Shown in pieces: positions 9,096-17,476 of a stretch of DNA of 64,000 nt. The stretch is from Clostridia bacterium. Lineage in GTDB: Bacteria; Bacillota; Clostridia; Peptostreptococcales; Anaerovoracaceae. The notes under the pieces were generated by a model. That model had not been told where the DNA came from. It saw nothing but the letters and a program-made list of their open reading frames with translations, and did not search any database. Position numbers and translations under genes: made by a program. Position 1 is the first letter of the stretch. Every line of letters starts with the position of its first letter. The stretch spans positions 1 to 64,000 of the forward strand of contig CAAFTW010000046.1 in NCBI GenBank assembly GCA_900766045.1, written 5' to 3'.

Positions 9096-9893
9096 ATGAA
9101 AAAATGGATGAAAATCGGCGCATTCGCCTGCGCCGGCGTTATGACCATGAGCATGTCCGCATTCGCGGATACGACAGCGGATGCTTCAAACACAGCGGAA
9201 GCTGCGAAAATTCCGGATGGTGTTTACGCCCTTCCGGTTACTTCGGAGCCCCATTCTATGCTCATCATCAGCAAGCTGGATAACAGCCAGGCATTTCTGA
9301 CGGTAAAGAACGGTGTAGAGACTCTGACCTTCCGTCTGAGCGGACAGGGCTATGATTACCTGTATTTTGGTAATTCAACAGCTGCAGAAGATCCTGCACA
9401 TCAGATCAAGACACAGGTAAAGCGCGGAGACTCTCATTACTTCACGCTGCCGCTTACCGAGGACGGATATGCAGTGAAAGTTGGAAGCAACACATTATCC
9501 CTTGCCGGACACAGCGCAAGCAAGAAACGCTGGTACGGAGCACATACCTGGACAATGACTTATACCGGAAACGAACAAAACCTGGAAACCGCCAAAGTTA
9601 CTGCTCCGGCAAAAACAGCAATTACGGAGGTTAAAGCAAAGAAAAAAGCTGCAGAGGTCAGCTGGAAACAGATCACAAAGAATGGAAGCGGCTACCAGCT
9701 TCAGTATTCCACCAATAAGTCGATGAAAAAGGCTTCTAAAACGAATCTCTATTACAACGATGAGACTTCCAAGATCGTCAAGAAGCTGAAGAGCGGCAAG
9801 ACCTATTACTTCCGTGTCCGCACGGAGCATTTCAACGGCTATAAGTCTGCATACTCCGGATGGAGCAAGGTTAAGAGCGTCAAAGTAAAGTAA
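9096..9893 (+). CDS. secreted NEAT-like plus fibronectin-III protein
   Basis: 265 residues with a signal peptide (cleavage near FADTTAD). Residues ~38-150 form a beta-rich module starting IPDGVYALPV and containing LTVKNGVETLTFRLSGQGYDY, then a conserved tail LAGHSASKKRWYGAHTW. It reads like a NEAT-type (heme/iron-transport-associated) module, but I assign that only by pattern. Residues ~169-265 are a fibronectin type III domain (VSWKQ, YQLQYSTNKS, TYYFRVRTEHFNG). There is no LPxTG motif, lipobox or C-terminal membrane segment, so it may be released or bound non-covalently. It shares its module with the next gene and lies under the same riboswitch. Confidence 0.72.
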   Translation: MKKWMKIGAFACAGVMTMSMSAFADTTADASNTAEAAKIPDGVYALPVTSEPHSMLIISKLDNSQAFLTVKNGVETLTFRLSGQGYDYLYFGNSTAAEDPAHQIKTQVKRGDSHYFTLPLTEDGYAVKVGSNTLSLAGHSASKKRWYGAHTWTMTYTGNEQNLETAKVTAPAKTAITEVKAKKKAAEVSWKQITKNGSGYQLQYSTNKSMKKASKTNLYYNDETSKIVKKLKSGKTYYFRVRTEHFNGYKSAYSGWSKVKSVKVK

Positions 9894-9909
9894 TACACGA
9901 GGGAAAAGT

Positions 9910-12438
9910 ATGCGTAAATTGCAGCCGAAAATGAAAAGACTGCTGACAGCAGCTCTCATCCTTGCGCTTGCCGTCTGCTTTACTTTTTGTCCTGAGCTCT
10001 GGAGCGGTGCGGAAAGAACAGTGCATGCTGAAGCAGAGACGGAGTCAGAAAGCAATATTGCGGACGGAACTTATGTACCATCCAGCTTCAGTTTTACGGG
10101 AGGAACAGGCAAGGTAAAGATCACCTGTACCTGGGTGAAGGTTACAGATGGGCAGGCGGAAGCGGAAATTGTCTACCACAGTTCCTATTACAACAGCATG
10201 ACGATCGGTGATAAAGAATACACACCGAAGGTTGATGAAAGCGCGGGAACAGCTGCGTTTACGATTCCGGTCAATCTGAATGCCGCAACCCTTGTTCATG
10301 CTGTAACGGCCAGAATGTCGGAAGCGCACAGCATTGAATACACCCTGCATGTGGGCTTGAAAGGAAAGCTGAAGAAATACGATTCGCAGAGTTCAGACTC
10401 CGGAAAGAAGAGTTCTTCCTCTGAAAGCGGTAAAAAAAATTCCGCCGACTTCGATTACGATAAAGCGATCAAGAAGACATCTTCTGCGAAAGGCAAGAAG
10501 CGGGAAAAATCCTATTTCAAAAACGGAAAACTGAAAGACGGCACTTACCGGGTGCAGGCTTGGACCGACCACTATATGTTCAACATCCAGCCATATAAAG
10601 GCGGAACCTACGCGATTCTGAAGGTGAAAAACGGGAAAATGACGGTGCAGCTGACGCTGACCGGTCAGGGATACGACTATGTCTACCCGGGAACAAAAGC
10701 ACAGGCGGAGAAGGCGCCGAAATCAAAGTGGTGCCATTACAAAAACCACAACAACTACTATTCCTATGTTTTCCCGATAAAGAAGCTGAATAAGAAATTT
10801 GCTCTGGCCGGCCATTCTAAGAAGGAAAACCGCTGGTACGCCCATACTGCAAAAATTTACACGGCTGGAATCCGGAAGGTTGCTTCCTCCGCGACGAACA
10901 TTCCGAAAGGAAGAAATACGACCAAGAGAAGAAGCAGCACAACGGGAACAACCACACAGAAAGTCTTCCGCAACAATCATAAGAAGGATCGCGTGTCCAA
11001 GTCCACGAAGGATACTTCTGGCAGCACCTCCAAAGTCAACAGCCATGCCGGGCTCAGGGACGGCGTCTACACACCGAGTACCTTCAGCTGGTCCGGCGGA
11101 AGCGGAAGACTGAAGGGAATTTCCTGTAACAAGATCACTGTGACCAATGGAAAGGCCTACGCGACAATCGTCTTCCAGAGTCCGCACTACGACTACCTCC
11201 GGGCAGACGGCAGGACCTTTACCGGAAAGCAGGGCGCCGACACGTCGACTTTTGTCATTCCAGTAAAACTGAACGCGAATAACACCGTCGTCGGCCGGAC
11301 GACCGTCATGTCCCAGCCCCACTGGATTACCTATACTCTCTATATCGGTCTGACCGGAAAGGGCGGGTCTTCCTCGTCTTCATCTTCACAGCAGCTGAAG
11401 GGAGGACAAAAGAAACTGTCCAAGAAGGCACCGGCCATTGCCGGCCTGAAAAGCAAATCAGAGATCAAGGCCGAAAACGCGAAACTCTTCCGGATTTTCC
11501 AGTATAACCACGGAGTCGTTCTGGTTCAGGTGGATATGGAAAAAGATACCAGTACCAGAAAGGCCGTTGGCTATAAAGAGAAGAAGACTAAACTCACCGA
11601 AGACCGGGATGAGATCGAACAGAAAGAGGGAAAGACTCAAAGCGAGCGCACACAGGAACTGTATAAGGGAAATGTCATTAATTACCTGATCGTTCCGAAG
11701 GGCGCATCGATTCCGGCAGGACTGGATAAGGCCTGCGTCATCGTCCGTACGCCGAAGAAAGGTTACACCGCTTCTCAGAGTGCGCTGAAATTCGCAGGGA
11801 TGCTGAACCGGTCAGGGAAATTTACTTCCCTGGGTTTCAGCAGTCAGAAAGCATACAGAAGTCTGTCTGCGACACAGGAGCAGGAAATGCGTGTCCGCGT
11901 GAAAAACAGAAAAGTCCAGTTCCCGGGAAGCTGGAAGGATGTGGATTACCGGGATCTGGTGGAGAGTCAGGCGGATCTCTGTATCCTTCCTTCCGGAGCA
12001 CTTCCGCATGAGATAAAAAACCTGAATGCTTTAGTATCTGGAAGCGGGGACAGCTCTTCCTCGCCGGCATCCTCCGTCGCAAAATCGCATCCGGTCAAAC
12101 ATTTCTTTGCCTCGATCATCGGAATCCTTCCGGAGAAAATGCTGGTGAAAAGTCTGCGTACCTTTGTAGAAACTTACGCGCCGGCTTCTCATGCTGCATC
12201 TAGAAAGGGCAGCACCGAAATGACTGAAAAAGAGAAGGCGCAGAAGCAGTACCGCCAGCTGGATAAGACGATTCAGCTCTTTACCGCCATGCAGACTCCG
12301 GTTCTGATCGACCGTTCTGCAAGAGAAAAAACGAAACTTGCCAAAGCGGAATGGATCAAGGTCTATGGAGCCGTATTTGGCTGTGAAGATGAGGCGCAGA
12401 GCTGGTACAGCAGCTATGAGAGAGCGCAGCAGAAATAG
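9910..12438 (+). CDS. secreted multi-domain ligand-binding-like protein
   Basis: 842 residues with a signal peptide ending near residue 40. It has three related beta-rich modules. Module A, ~49-155, begins IADGTYVPSSFSFTGGTGK. Module B, ~209-320, begins KDGTYRVQAW, has LTLTGQGYDYVYPG and LAGHSKKENRWYAHT, and matches the single module of the preceding gene. Module C, ~381-490, begins LRDGVYTPSTFSWSGGSGR and resembles A. Ser/Lys-rich linkers join them. Residues ~524-842 resemble only the first lobe of the next gene's binding-protein fold (AKLFRIFQY against AKQFRIYRY; AEWIKVYGAVF against MEWIKLYGVLL) and stop at the inter-lobe helix. No membrane anchor is visible. The ligand is unknown; cobalamin, a precursor tetrapyrrole or heme are possibilities. 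Confidence 0.7.
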   Translation: MRKLQPKMKRLLTAALILALAVCFTFCPELWSGAERTVHAEAETESESNIADGTYVPSSFSFTGGTGKVKITCTWVKVTDGQAEAEIVYHSSYYNSMTIGDKEYTPKVDESAGTAAFTIPVNLNAATLVHAVTARMSEAHSIEYTLHVGLKGKLKKYDSQSSDSGKKSSSSESGKKNSADFDYDKAIKKTSSAKGKKREKSYFKNGKLKDGTYRVQAWTDHYMFNIQPYKGGTYAILKVKNGKMTVQLTLTGQGYDYVYPGTKAQAEKAPKSKWCHYKNHNNYYSYVFPIKKLNKKFALAGHSKKENRWYAHTAKIYTAGIRKVASSATNIPKGRNTTKRRSSTTGTTTQKVFRNNHKKDRVSKSTKDTSGSTSKVNSHAGLRDGVYTPSTFSWSGGSGRLKGISCNKITVTNGKAYATIVFQSPHYDYLRADGRTFTGKQGADTSTFVIPVKLNANNTVVGRTTVMSQPHWITYTLYIGLTGKGGSSSSSSSQQLKGGQKKLSKKAPAIAGLKSKSEIKAENAKLFRIFQYNHGVVLVQVDMEKDTSTRKAVGYKEKKTKLTEDRDEIEQKEGKTQSERTQELYKGNVINYLIVPKGASIPAGLDKACVIVRTPKKGYTASQSALKFAGMLNRSGKFTSLGFSSQKAYRSLSATQEQEMRVRVKNRKVQFPGSWKDVDYRDLVESQADLCILPSGALPHEIKNLNALVSGSGDSSSSPASSVAKSHPVKHFFASIIGILPEKMLVKSLRTFVETYAPASHAASRKGSTEMTEKEKAQKQYRQLDKTIQLFTAMQTPVLIDRSAREKTKLAKAEWIKVYGAVFGCEDEAQSWYSSYERAQQK

Positions 12439-12527
12439 GCTGTTTTCCAGCCGGTAAATCTACGGGCAGGCAGAAGCAGTGTTCCTGACCGGTCCCGCTT
12501 CAATGCAGAAAGAAAAGTGATAAGAGA

Positions 12528-13721
12528 ATGATGCACAGCAGAAAATTTAAGAGCTTAAAAAAAGCAGGTGTGATTCTTCTGGCCGTAATTATGGTGGCAG
12601 CTATGCTGACCGGATGCGGCAGTTCTTCAGGATCAGGCAGCAGTTCCGGATCATCTGGATCCGCTTCTTCATCCTCGGGCCATCCGGAAATTTCCGGCCT
12701 GACCTATCAGTCGAAGGTAAAGCTGGATTACGCGAAACAGTTCCGTATCTACCGCTATAAAGGCGGATACAGCCTGATTGATATCCGACAGGAAGGTAAA
12801 TTTCTGGTTATCCCGAAGGAAAAGAAAAAGCCGAAAGACCTTTCGAAAAAAATTACCGTCATCCGTCAGCCGCTGAAAAACGTCTACCTGGCCGCAACTG
12901 CAGTCATGTCCCTGTGCTGCGACATCCACGGAGACAGCGCCATCACGATGAGCTCCATCCGCGCTTCGGAATGGTCATTTTCCGAACCAAAGAAGCGCAT
13001 GGAAAATAAAGACATGGTATTTGCCGGGAAGTACAGCGAGCCAGATTATGAGATGCTGGTAAAGAAAAAATGCGACCTGGCTCTGGAATCCACAATGATT
13101 TATCATACGCCGGAAGTCAAAGAAATGATTGAGAAGCTGCATGTTCCTGTTCTGGTCGACCGCTCCAGTTATGAGGATACGCCGATGGGTCGTATGGAAT
13201 GGATTAAGCTCTACGGCGTACTTCTGAACAGAGAATCGGAGGCCCAGAAGTTCTTCAAGGCTCAGGAAGCCAAGACGAAGAATCTGAAAAAAGGCGCACA
13301 CAAGACCGTCGCCTTTTTCTATATCTCAACCGATGGAAAAGCCGTCGTCAGACGTTCCGACGATTACGTCCCGGCTATGATCAAGATGGCCGGCGGAAGC
13401 TATGCCTATGAGTCTGTTGGAAAGAACAGCTCCAGTATTTCCGTTCCGATGAACATGGAGAAGTTTTATGAACGGACAAAAGATGCCGATATCATCGTCT
13501 ATAACGGCAGTATCGACAGCAGCGTGACAAGCATGGCAGCACTGAAGTCCAAGGATCCGGTCATGAAGAAACTGAAGGCCGTAAAGAATGGGAACTGCTG
13601 GCTGGCAGAGTCTGCAATGTATCAGCATCCGGATCAGGCTGGTGATATCATCGTCGATTTCAATACCCTGATTCAGGAAAAAAATCCGACGGGAATGAAA
13701 TTCCTGACGAAGCTGAAGTAA
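12528..13721 (+). CDS. BtuF/FhuD-like substrate-binding lipoprotein
   Basis: 397 residues. The lipobox is LTGCG (signal peptide II site), followed by a Ser/Gly linker and a two-lobed class III (TroA/BtuF-like) binding protein at ~69-397. Lobe 1 includes YEMLVKKKCDLALES and PVLVDRSSY; the inter-lobe helix follows MEWIKLYGVLL; lobe 2 includes KTVAFFYISTDGKAVVRRSDDYVPAMIKMAGG and DADIIVYNG. Such proteins deliver cobalamin, siderophores or heme to ABC importers. No permease or ATPase gene follows. Its position at the end of the riboswitch-controlled unit suggests a corrinoid or related tetrapyrrole as ligand. Confidence 0.78.
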   Translation: MMHSRKFKSLKKAGVILLAVIMVAAMLTGCGSSSGSGSSSGSSGSASSSSGHPEISGLTYQSKVKLDYAKQFRIYRYKGGYSLIDIRQEGKFLVIPKEKKKPKDLSKKITVIRQPLKNVYLAATAVMSLCCDIHGDSAITMSSIRASEWSFSEPKKRMENKDMVFAGKYSEPDYEMLVKKKCDLALESTMIYHTPEVKEMIEKLHVPVLVDRSSYEDTPMGRMEWIKLYGVLLNRESEAQKFFKAQEAKTKNLKKGAHKTVAFFYISTDGKAVVRRSDDYVPAMIKMAGGSYAYESVGKNSSSISVPMNMEKFYERTKDADIIVYNGSIDSSVTSMAALKSKDPVMKKLKAVKNGNCWLAESAMYQHPDQAGDIIVDFNTLIQEKNPTGMKFLTKLK

Positions 13722-14031
13722 GCCGGAAGCAAGATGCTGATTCGGAGCTGTGGAGCGGTAAGAGACCTGCCAGGCGGGTTGAAGGTGAGTCGGTAACGCA
13801 GCCGGATGCCTGGACTTCTGAGCGCCTCGCTGCCTGCCAGACGACCGGCGGTCTGAATCCGGGGCATGCAGTCCGGAGAAGGCCGTCGGAGTCGGAGGCG
13901 TGAGCATGCGCGAAGGGAGCCGGGAGGCATTCCAGGCACAGGCTGCGTTCAGCTCACAGAAAAGCCTGGAGATCGGTCAAAAAACTCCCACTGGCTCTTG
14001 ATAGCACCGGCGATGTTCTTTCCGTCAGGAC
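13722..14031. other. GC-rich gap, no gene recognised
   Basis: About 310 bases between convergent genes. I see no convincing coding region on the plus strand, no known RNA and no strong terminator with a U-run. On the minus strand, a 27-codon stretch just past the stop of the next gene (about 13953-14033) looks protein-like; it is discussed in the findings. Confidence 0.4.
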
Positions 14032-14409
14032 TTAATCCATCTTGATTTCATCCAGAGGTCCGTTGAACATTTCGAAACAGTGTTCAAAATCCGTGACCTG
14101 ACCGCCGAAGAGGGCGGCTTCCATTGGATTCAGAGAATCCAGGAAGTCCTCAAGCTTTTTCTTTGTTCCTTCCGGGTCAGCCGGCGGGGTCAGCGCCATA
14201 TCCGCATAGGCCCGCAGCTTGGCAAAATACTGTGCCGTGTCCAGATTATTCTGTTCTCTTCCGAAGATGTGGAACATTTCATAGCTGTCCGTGACGTCCT
14301 GGTCCGTGACTTCCTCAAACTGACATCTTCCGATGTAATAATAGTGATCATTCATTTTATACACAAAGCCCGGATAACGGGTCAGTTTGTATACGAGTTC
14401 GCAAGACAT
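14032..14409 (-). CDS. hypothetical protein, 125 aa
   Basis: I do not recognise the family. The protein is acidic, soluble, has no signal peptide or membrane segment, and is rich in aromatic residues near the N terminus (YPGFVYKMNDHYYYIGRCQF). The ribosome site AAGGAAAG lies upstream of the ATG on the minus strand. It is transcribed towards the binding-protein unit and away from the peptidase gene, with a 20-base palindrome in the divergent spacer. Codon use matches its neighbours, so I take it as real. Confidence 0.65.
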   Translation of the reverse strand: MSCELVYKLTRYPGFVYKMNDHYYYIGRCQFEEVTDQDVTDSYEMFHIFGREQNNLDTAQYFAKLRAYADMALTPPADPEGTKKKLEDFLDSLNPMEAALFGGQVTDFEHCFEMFNGPLDEIKMD

Positions 14410-14574
14410 AATGTTTCTTTCCTTTCTGGCCGGTTTTCAAGCGGCTTCCGGCCGGCGTGAATCTCCTTGCAGTGCAGAATTTGTCCGGCGGAGAGCAGAA
14501 TAAAACTGCGAGAATTCACAATTATCTTTTAATATGTTTTTGAAATACATAAACGCTCCGCATTCCCATAATTT

Positions 14575-14594
14575 TATTTTACCGTGGTAAAATA
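14575..14594. promoter_or_regulatory. 20-base palindromic operator candidate
   Basis: TATTTTACC and GGTAAAATA form perfect 9-base arms around GT, in the spacer between two divergent genes. It has the size and symmetry of a dimeric repressor site. No regulator gene is adjacent. Confidence 0.55.
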
Positions 14595-14714
14595 TTTTGT
14601 AAAGTGCGGCGCGCGGCTTTCCTCTCGAAAGAGGCAAAAAAACATAAGGGTACATCAGAATATCAGAGAAAAACATTGCCGGCGCCGGCTCTGAAAGGAA
14701 GGATGGAAAATCTT

Positions 14715-15716
14715 ATGATGTGGGATAAAGAAATCGATCTTCAGGATATGGAAGGTTTATACCTGGGTAACGCGCAGAATCATGATGCGGAAACCGGCGT
14801 TACGGCTCTGGTTTTTCCGGAAGGTGCTGCGGCAGGCTGCAGGATCAGCGGCGGCGGCCCGGCATCTCGTGAAACCGGCCTGACTTACTCGGAGACCGCA
14901 GAAAACCGGATTCACAGTATCGTGCTCGCCGGCGGCTCCGCCTTCGGTCTGGCAGCCTCTCAGGGCGTCATGGAGTGTCTGGAGAAGCACAGAATCGGAT
15001 ACCAGACCCCGTTTGCAATAGTTCCGCTGGTCTGTCAGTCCTGTATCTATGATCTGAACTACGGCAGATCCGATGTCCGTCCGGATCCCGCAATGGGATA
15101 TGAAGCCTGCGAAAACGCGCTTCAGCGGAAGCCTCTTGCGATGGGAAATTCCGGCGCGGGAACTGGCGCGACCGTCGGAAAGCTGAAGACCATAAAAAAT
15201 GCCAGCAAGTCCGGCCTGGGCTGGTTTGCGGCCCGGCTGGGTGAACTTCAGATGGCGGCCATCGTCTCCGTCAACGCCATGGGAGATGTTTACGACCCTT
15301 CCAGCGGAAAGAAGCTGGCCGGCATGATGACCGACGACCGAAAATCCTGGATCGATGCCGAGGACTATATGGCTCAGCTATACCGCGCATCCCGGACAAA
15401 AACCGACGCGCAAGGGGCCGAATCAGGCGCGGCAGTGCAGAATACCACCATCGGCGCTGTGGTGACGAACGCAGCGTTTACGAAGCCGCAGATGAATAAA
15501 ATCGCCGCCATGACGCTGAACGCCTACGCCCGCTGCATCCGTCCGGTGGCGACCATGTCAGACGGCGACACCGTTTACGCCGCCAGCATCGGAAAGCTGC
15601 AGGCAGATATCAACCTCGCCGGAAGCCTTGCCGCCCAGGTCATGCAGCAGGCCATCATCCGGGCCGTGACGAAATCCCGGATTCCTGATGAGGAATACCT
15701 GCAGAAAATTAAGTGA
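14715..15716 (+). CDS. P1-family peptidase (DmpA/L-aminopeptidase-D-esterase type)
   Basis: Self-processing N-terminal-nucleophile hydrolase. Family marks are ISGGGPASRETGLT, IVLAGGSAFGLAAS, GNSGAGTGATVGK, and QNTTIGAVVTNA, where autocleavage would free the catalytic Thr/Ser at the small-subunit N terminus, then a late VATMSDGDTVYA. It acts on small N-terminal peptides or amides in the cytoplasm; the substrate cannot be told from sequence. The start is taken at 14715 because AAGGAAGG ends only one base before the in-frame ATG at 14703; a start at 14703 would add four residues. About 333 residues, usual for the family. Confidence 0.88.
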   Translation: MMWDKEIDLQDMEGLYLGNAQNHDAETGVTALVFPEGAAAGCRISGGGPASRETGLTYSETAENRIHSIVLAGGSAFGLAASQGVMECLEKHRIGYQTPFAIVPLVCQSCIYDLNYGRSDVRPDPAMGYEACENALQRKPLAMGNSGAGTGATVGKLKTIKNASKSGLGWFAARLGELQMAAIVSVNAMGDVYDPSSGKKLAGMMTDDRKSWIDAEDYMAQLYRASRTKTDAQGAESGAAVQNTTIGAVVTNAAFTKPQMNKIAAMTLNAYARCIRPVATMSDGDTVYAASIGKLQADINLAGSLAAQVMQQAIIRAVTKSRIPDEEYLQKIK

Positions 15717-16073
15717 TAAAAAATGAAATTCTAGGATACTATATGCAGAAAGCTTTTCGGTTCAACCGGCGTTCAGCTGAACGCGCAGATGCAGGGTATG
15801 TGTTCATGGTTTCATGCAGCTCATTCCGACAGACCGCTGGAACCGTCTTATGTCTGAGGAAGAGCGTGACTCTGTCAGCAGAGCGCGGACAGGCAGGTCA
15901 TCCCGGGCAAAAAGCCGGCGGCCGCAGCAGCCGGGGATTTTCTTGCGCAGGTGGATTTTGTCATGGAATATAAATTGTATATAATGTGTTGTCTGCGCGA
16001 TAAATACGGAGTAAAATAATCTTATATATGTGAGTTCCTGCAAGGGGCAGGAAGGAAAGGAGAGCGATATTTC
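15717..16073 (+). promoter_or_regulatory. gap with promoter of the beta-helix gene
   Basis: No convincing gene in these 357 bases; a short open frame at the start has an unlikely composition. TTGTCA at 15958-15963 and TATAAT at 15980-15985, 16 bases apart, form a good promoter, leaving a leader of about 80 bases with GGAAAGGAG before the start codon. Confidence 0.6.
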
Positions 16074-16985
16074 ATGAATAAGAAAAAGGTCCTGGGACTG
16101 TTCATGGCAGCTGCGGTAACTGCAGCGATGAGCATTATTCCGGTGCCTGCAGCGTTTGCGGCGCAGAAGGCGGATACATCTTCCGATGTACAGATGGTAA
16201 CGGCGGCACCGACACCAAAGTCAACGGCGGGATATTTCAATGCGATCGCAAGAGCAGTTGGAAATGGCGGACACACGGTAAAGTTCGAGCCGGGGCATAC
16301 CTACCGCATTTCCGGAATGATCCGTGTGCCGAGCAATACGACGATCGATGCGACAGGCGCGACGATTATCGAGGATATGCCGGGATGCACCATGATCAGC
16401 CAGCCGGATGACCGCTGCAACAACTCGAAAATCAAGGGTTATAACGCGGTTCACGACATTACGATCAAGGGCGGCACCTGGGTCGGAACCAAACAGACAA
16501 AGGCCAACGCCACAAGCAAGGAAGGCTATAAGAATGGCTGTAACGTTGTAAACTTCCTGCATTCTAAGAACATCACGATTGAAAACGCGACCCTGTATAA
16601 CGATTATAACGCGCACATCATCGAGCTGACCGGCTGCAAGAACTGCAAGATCATCAACTGCAAGATCAACATCATGGAAAATGGAAAGGCCGGCTTCTAT
16701 TACGGTTCTTCTAATAACGGCGCAATTCAGCTGGACGCCTGCACCTGCGCGGCCAACAACCCGAGAGGCAGAAGCTTCGACGGCACGCCTTGCCAGAACA
16801 TCACCATCAGCCGCTGCAAGATTCATTATCCGAGCGGCGTTGAGTGCGCGCAGACGGTAAAGGGAAACAAGATTACCAAAAATGTAACCATCACAAAGAA
16901 CAAGATCTGGTATAAATATAAGCCGTATATCACCAAGCACACCGCCAACATCAAGATCAAGGGTAATAAAACGATTAAGTATTAG
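16074..16985 (+). CDS. secreted right-handed beta-helix protein
   Basis: 303 residues with a signal peptide ending at AFA-AQ. From about residue 65 the sequence is a ladder of beta-helix rungs (TTIDATGATIIED, NSKIKGYNAVHDITIKGG, KNITIENATLYND, CKIINCKINIME, NITISRCKIHYP, KNVTITKNKIWY), the pattern of pectate-lyase-like and glycan-binding proteins. I cannot see a recognised catalytic set, so lyase or hydrolase activity is possible but not shown. There are many cysteines (CKNCK, ACTCAAN). No wall anchor is visible. It stands alone with its own promoter and a strong terminator. Confidence 0.75.
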   Translation: MNKKKVLGLFMAAAVTAAMSIIPVPAAFAAQKADTSSDVQMVTAAPTPKSTAGYFNAIARAVGNGGHTVKFEPGHTYRISGMIRVPSNTTIDATGATIIEDMPGCTMISQPDDRCNNSKIKGYNAVHDITIKGGTWVGTKQTKANATSKEGYKNGCNVVNFLHSKNITIENATLYNDYNAHIIELTGCKNCKIINCKINIMENGKAGFYYGSSNNGAIQLDACTCAANNPRGRSFDGTPCQNITISRCKIHYPSGVECAQTVKGNKITKNVTITKNKIWYKYKPYITKHTANIKIKGNKTIKY

Positions 16986-17060
16986 GCGCATGCTGAGCTT
17001 TCCGGATGACTGTACATACGGTCATATCGTTCCGCAGACATTATTGGGATGCCTGCCAGA

Positions 17061-17117
17061 GAGGGCCTTCACCTTTCCCCCGGCTGAACCGGGGTGGGGT
17101 GAGGGCCCTTTTTCTTG
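17061..17117 (+). terminator. terminator after beta-helix gene
   Basis: A long GC-rich stem (AGGGCCTTCACC... with ...GGTGAGGGCCCT, and CCCCCGG/CCGGGG inside) followed by TTTTTCTT. Confidence 0.85.
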
Positions 17118-17326
17118 TAGAAAAAGTGTGTGTGGAAGTCACGTCCAAAATGCGGACTTAAGCTTCATGGATATCGTATGACCGATATCATACGATTCAG
17201 GAGACATCACAAGAGTAGAATTTCATGTTTGAAAATAAATTAACGAAAATGTGAGCGAGTATCTGAATTTATCTGCTGAAATGTGGTATACTGTATTCAG
17301 AAACAAAGAAGTTCAGTAAAGTTTAG

Positions 17327-17354
17327 TTGACAAATACAATTATCATGCTATGAT
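17327..17354 (+). promoter_or_regulatory. promoter of the D-Ala-D-Ala dipeptidase gene
   Basis: TTGACA at 17327-17332 and TATGAT at 17349-17354, 16 bases apart, with TG one base before the -10. The leader to the start codon is about 115 bases. A further inverted repeat, ATCGTATG/CATACGAT, lies upstream at 17173-17196. Confidence 0.7.
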
Positions 17355-17476
17355 ATAGATAATCCATTCGTTCAATATATTGAAGATTAAATTTCGTATA
17401 TTAAATACCAGTGTACCGGGGAGGAAGTTTCTTCCTCCAGAAGGTGTGCTGCAGTTTTCAGAAAGGGAGTGCTGAT

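Noticed and set aside
15713..15973. Short plus-strand frame after the P1 peptidase
   Set aside because: Overlaps the peptidase stop, has no ribosome site, and overlaps the promoter of the next gene.
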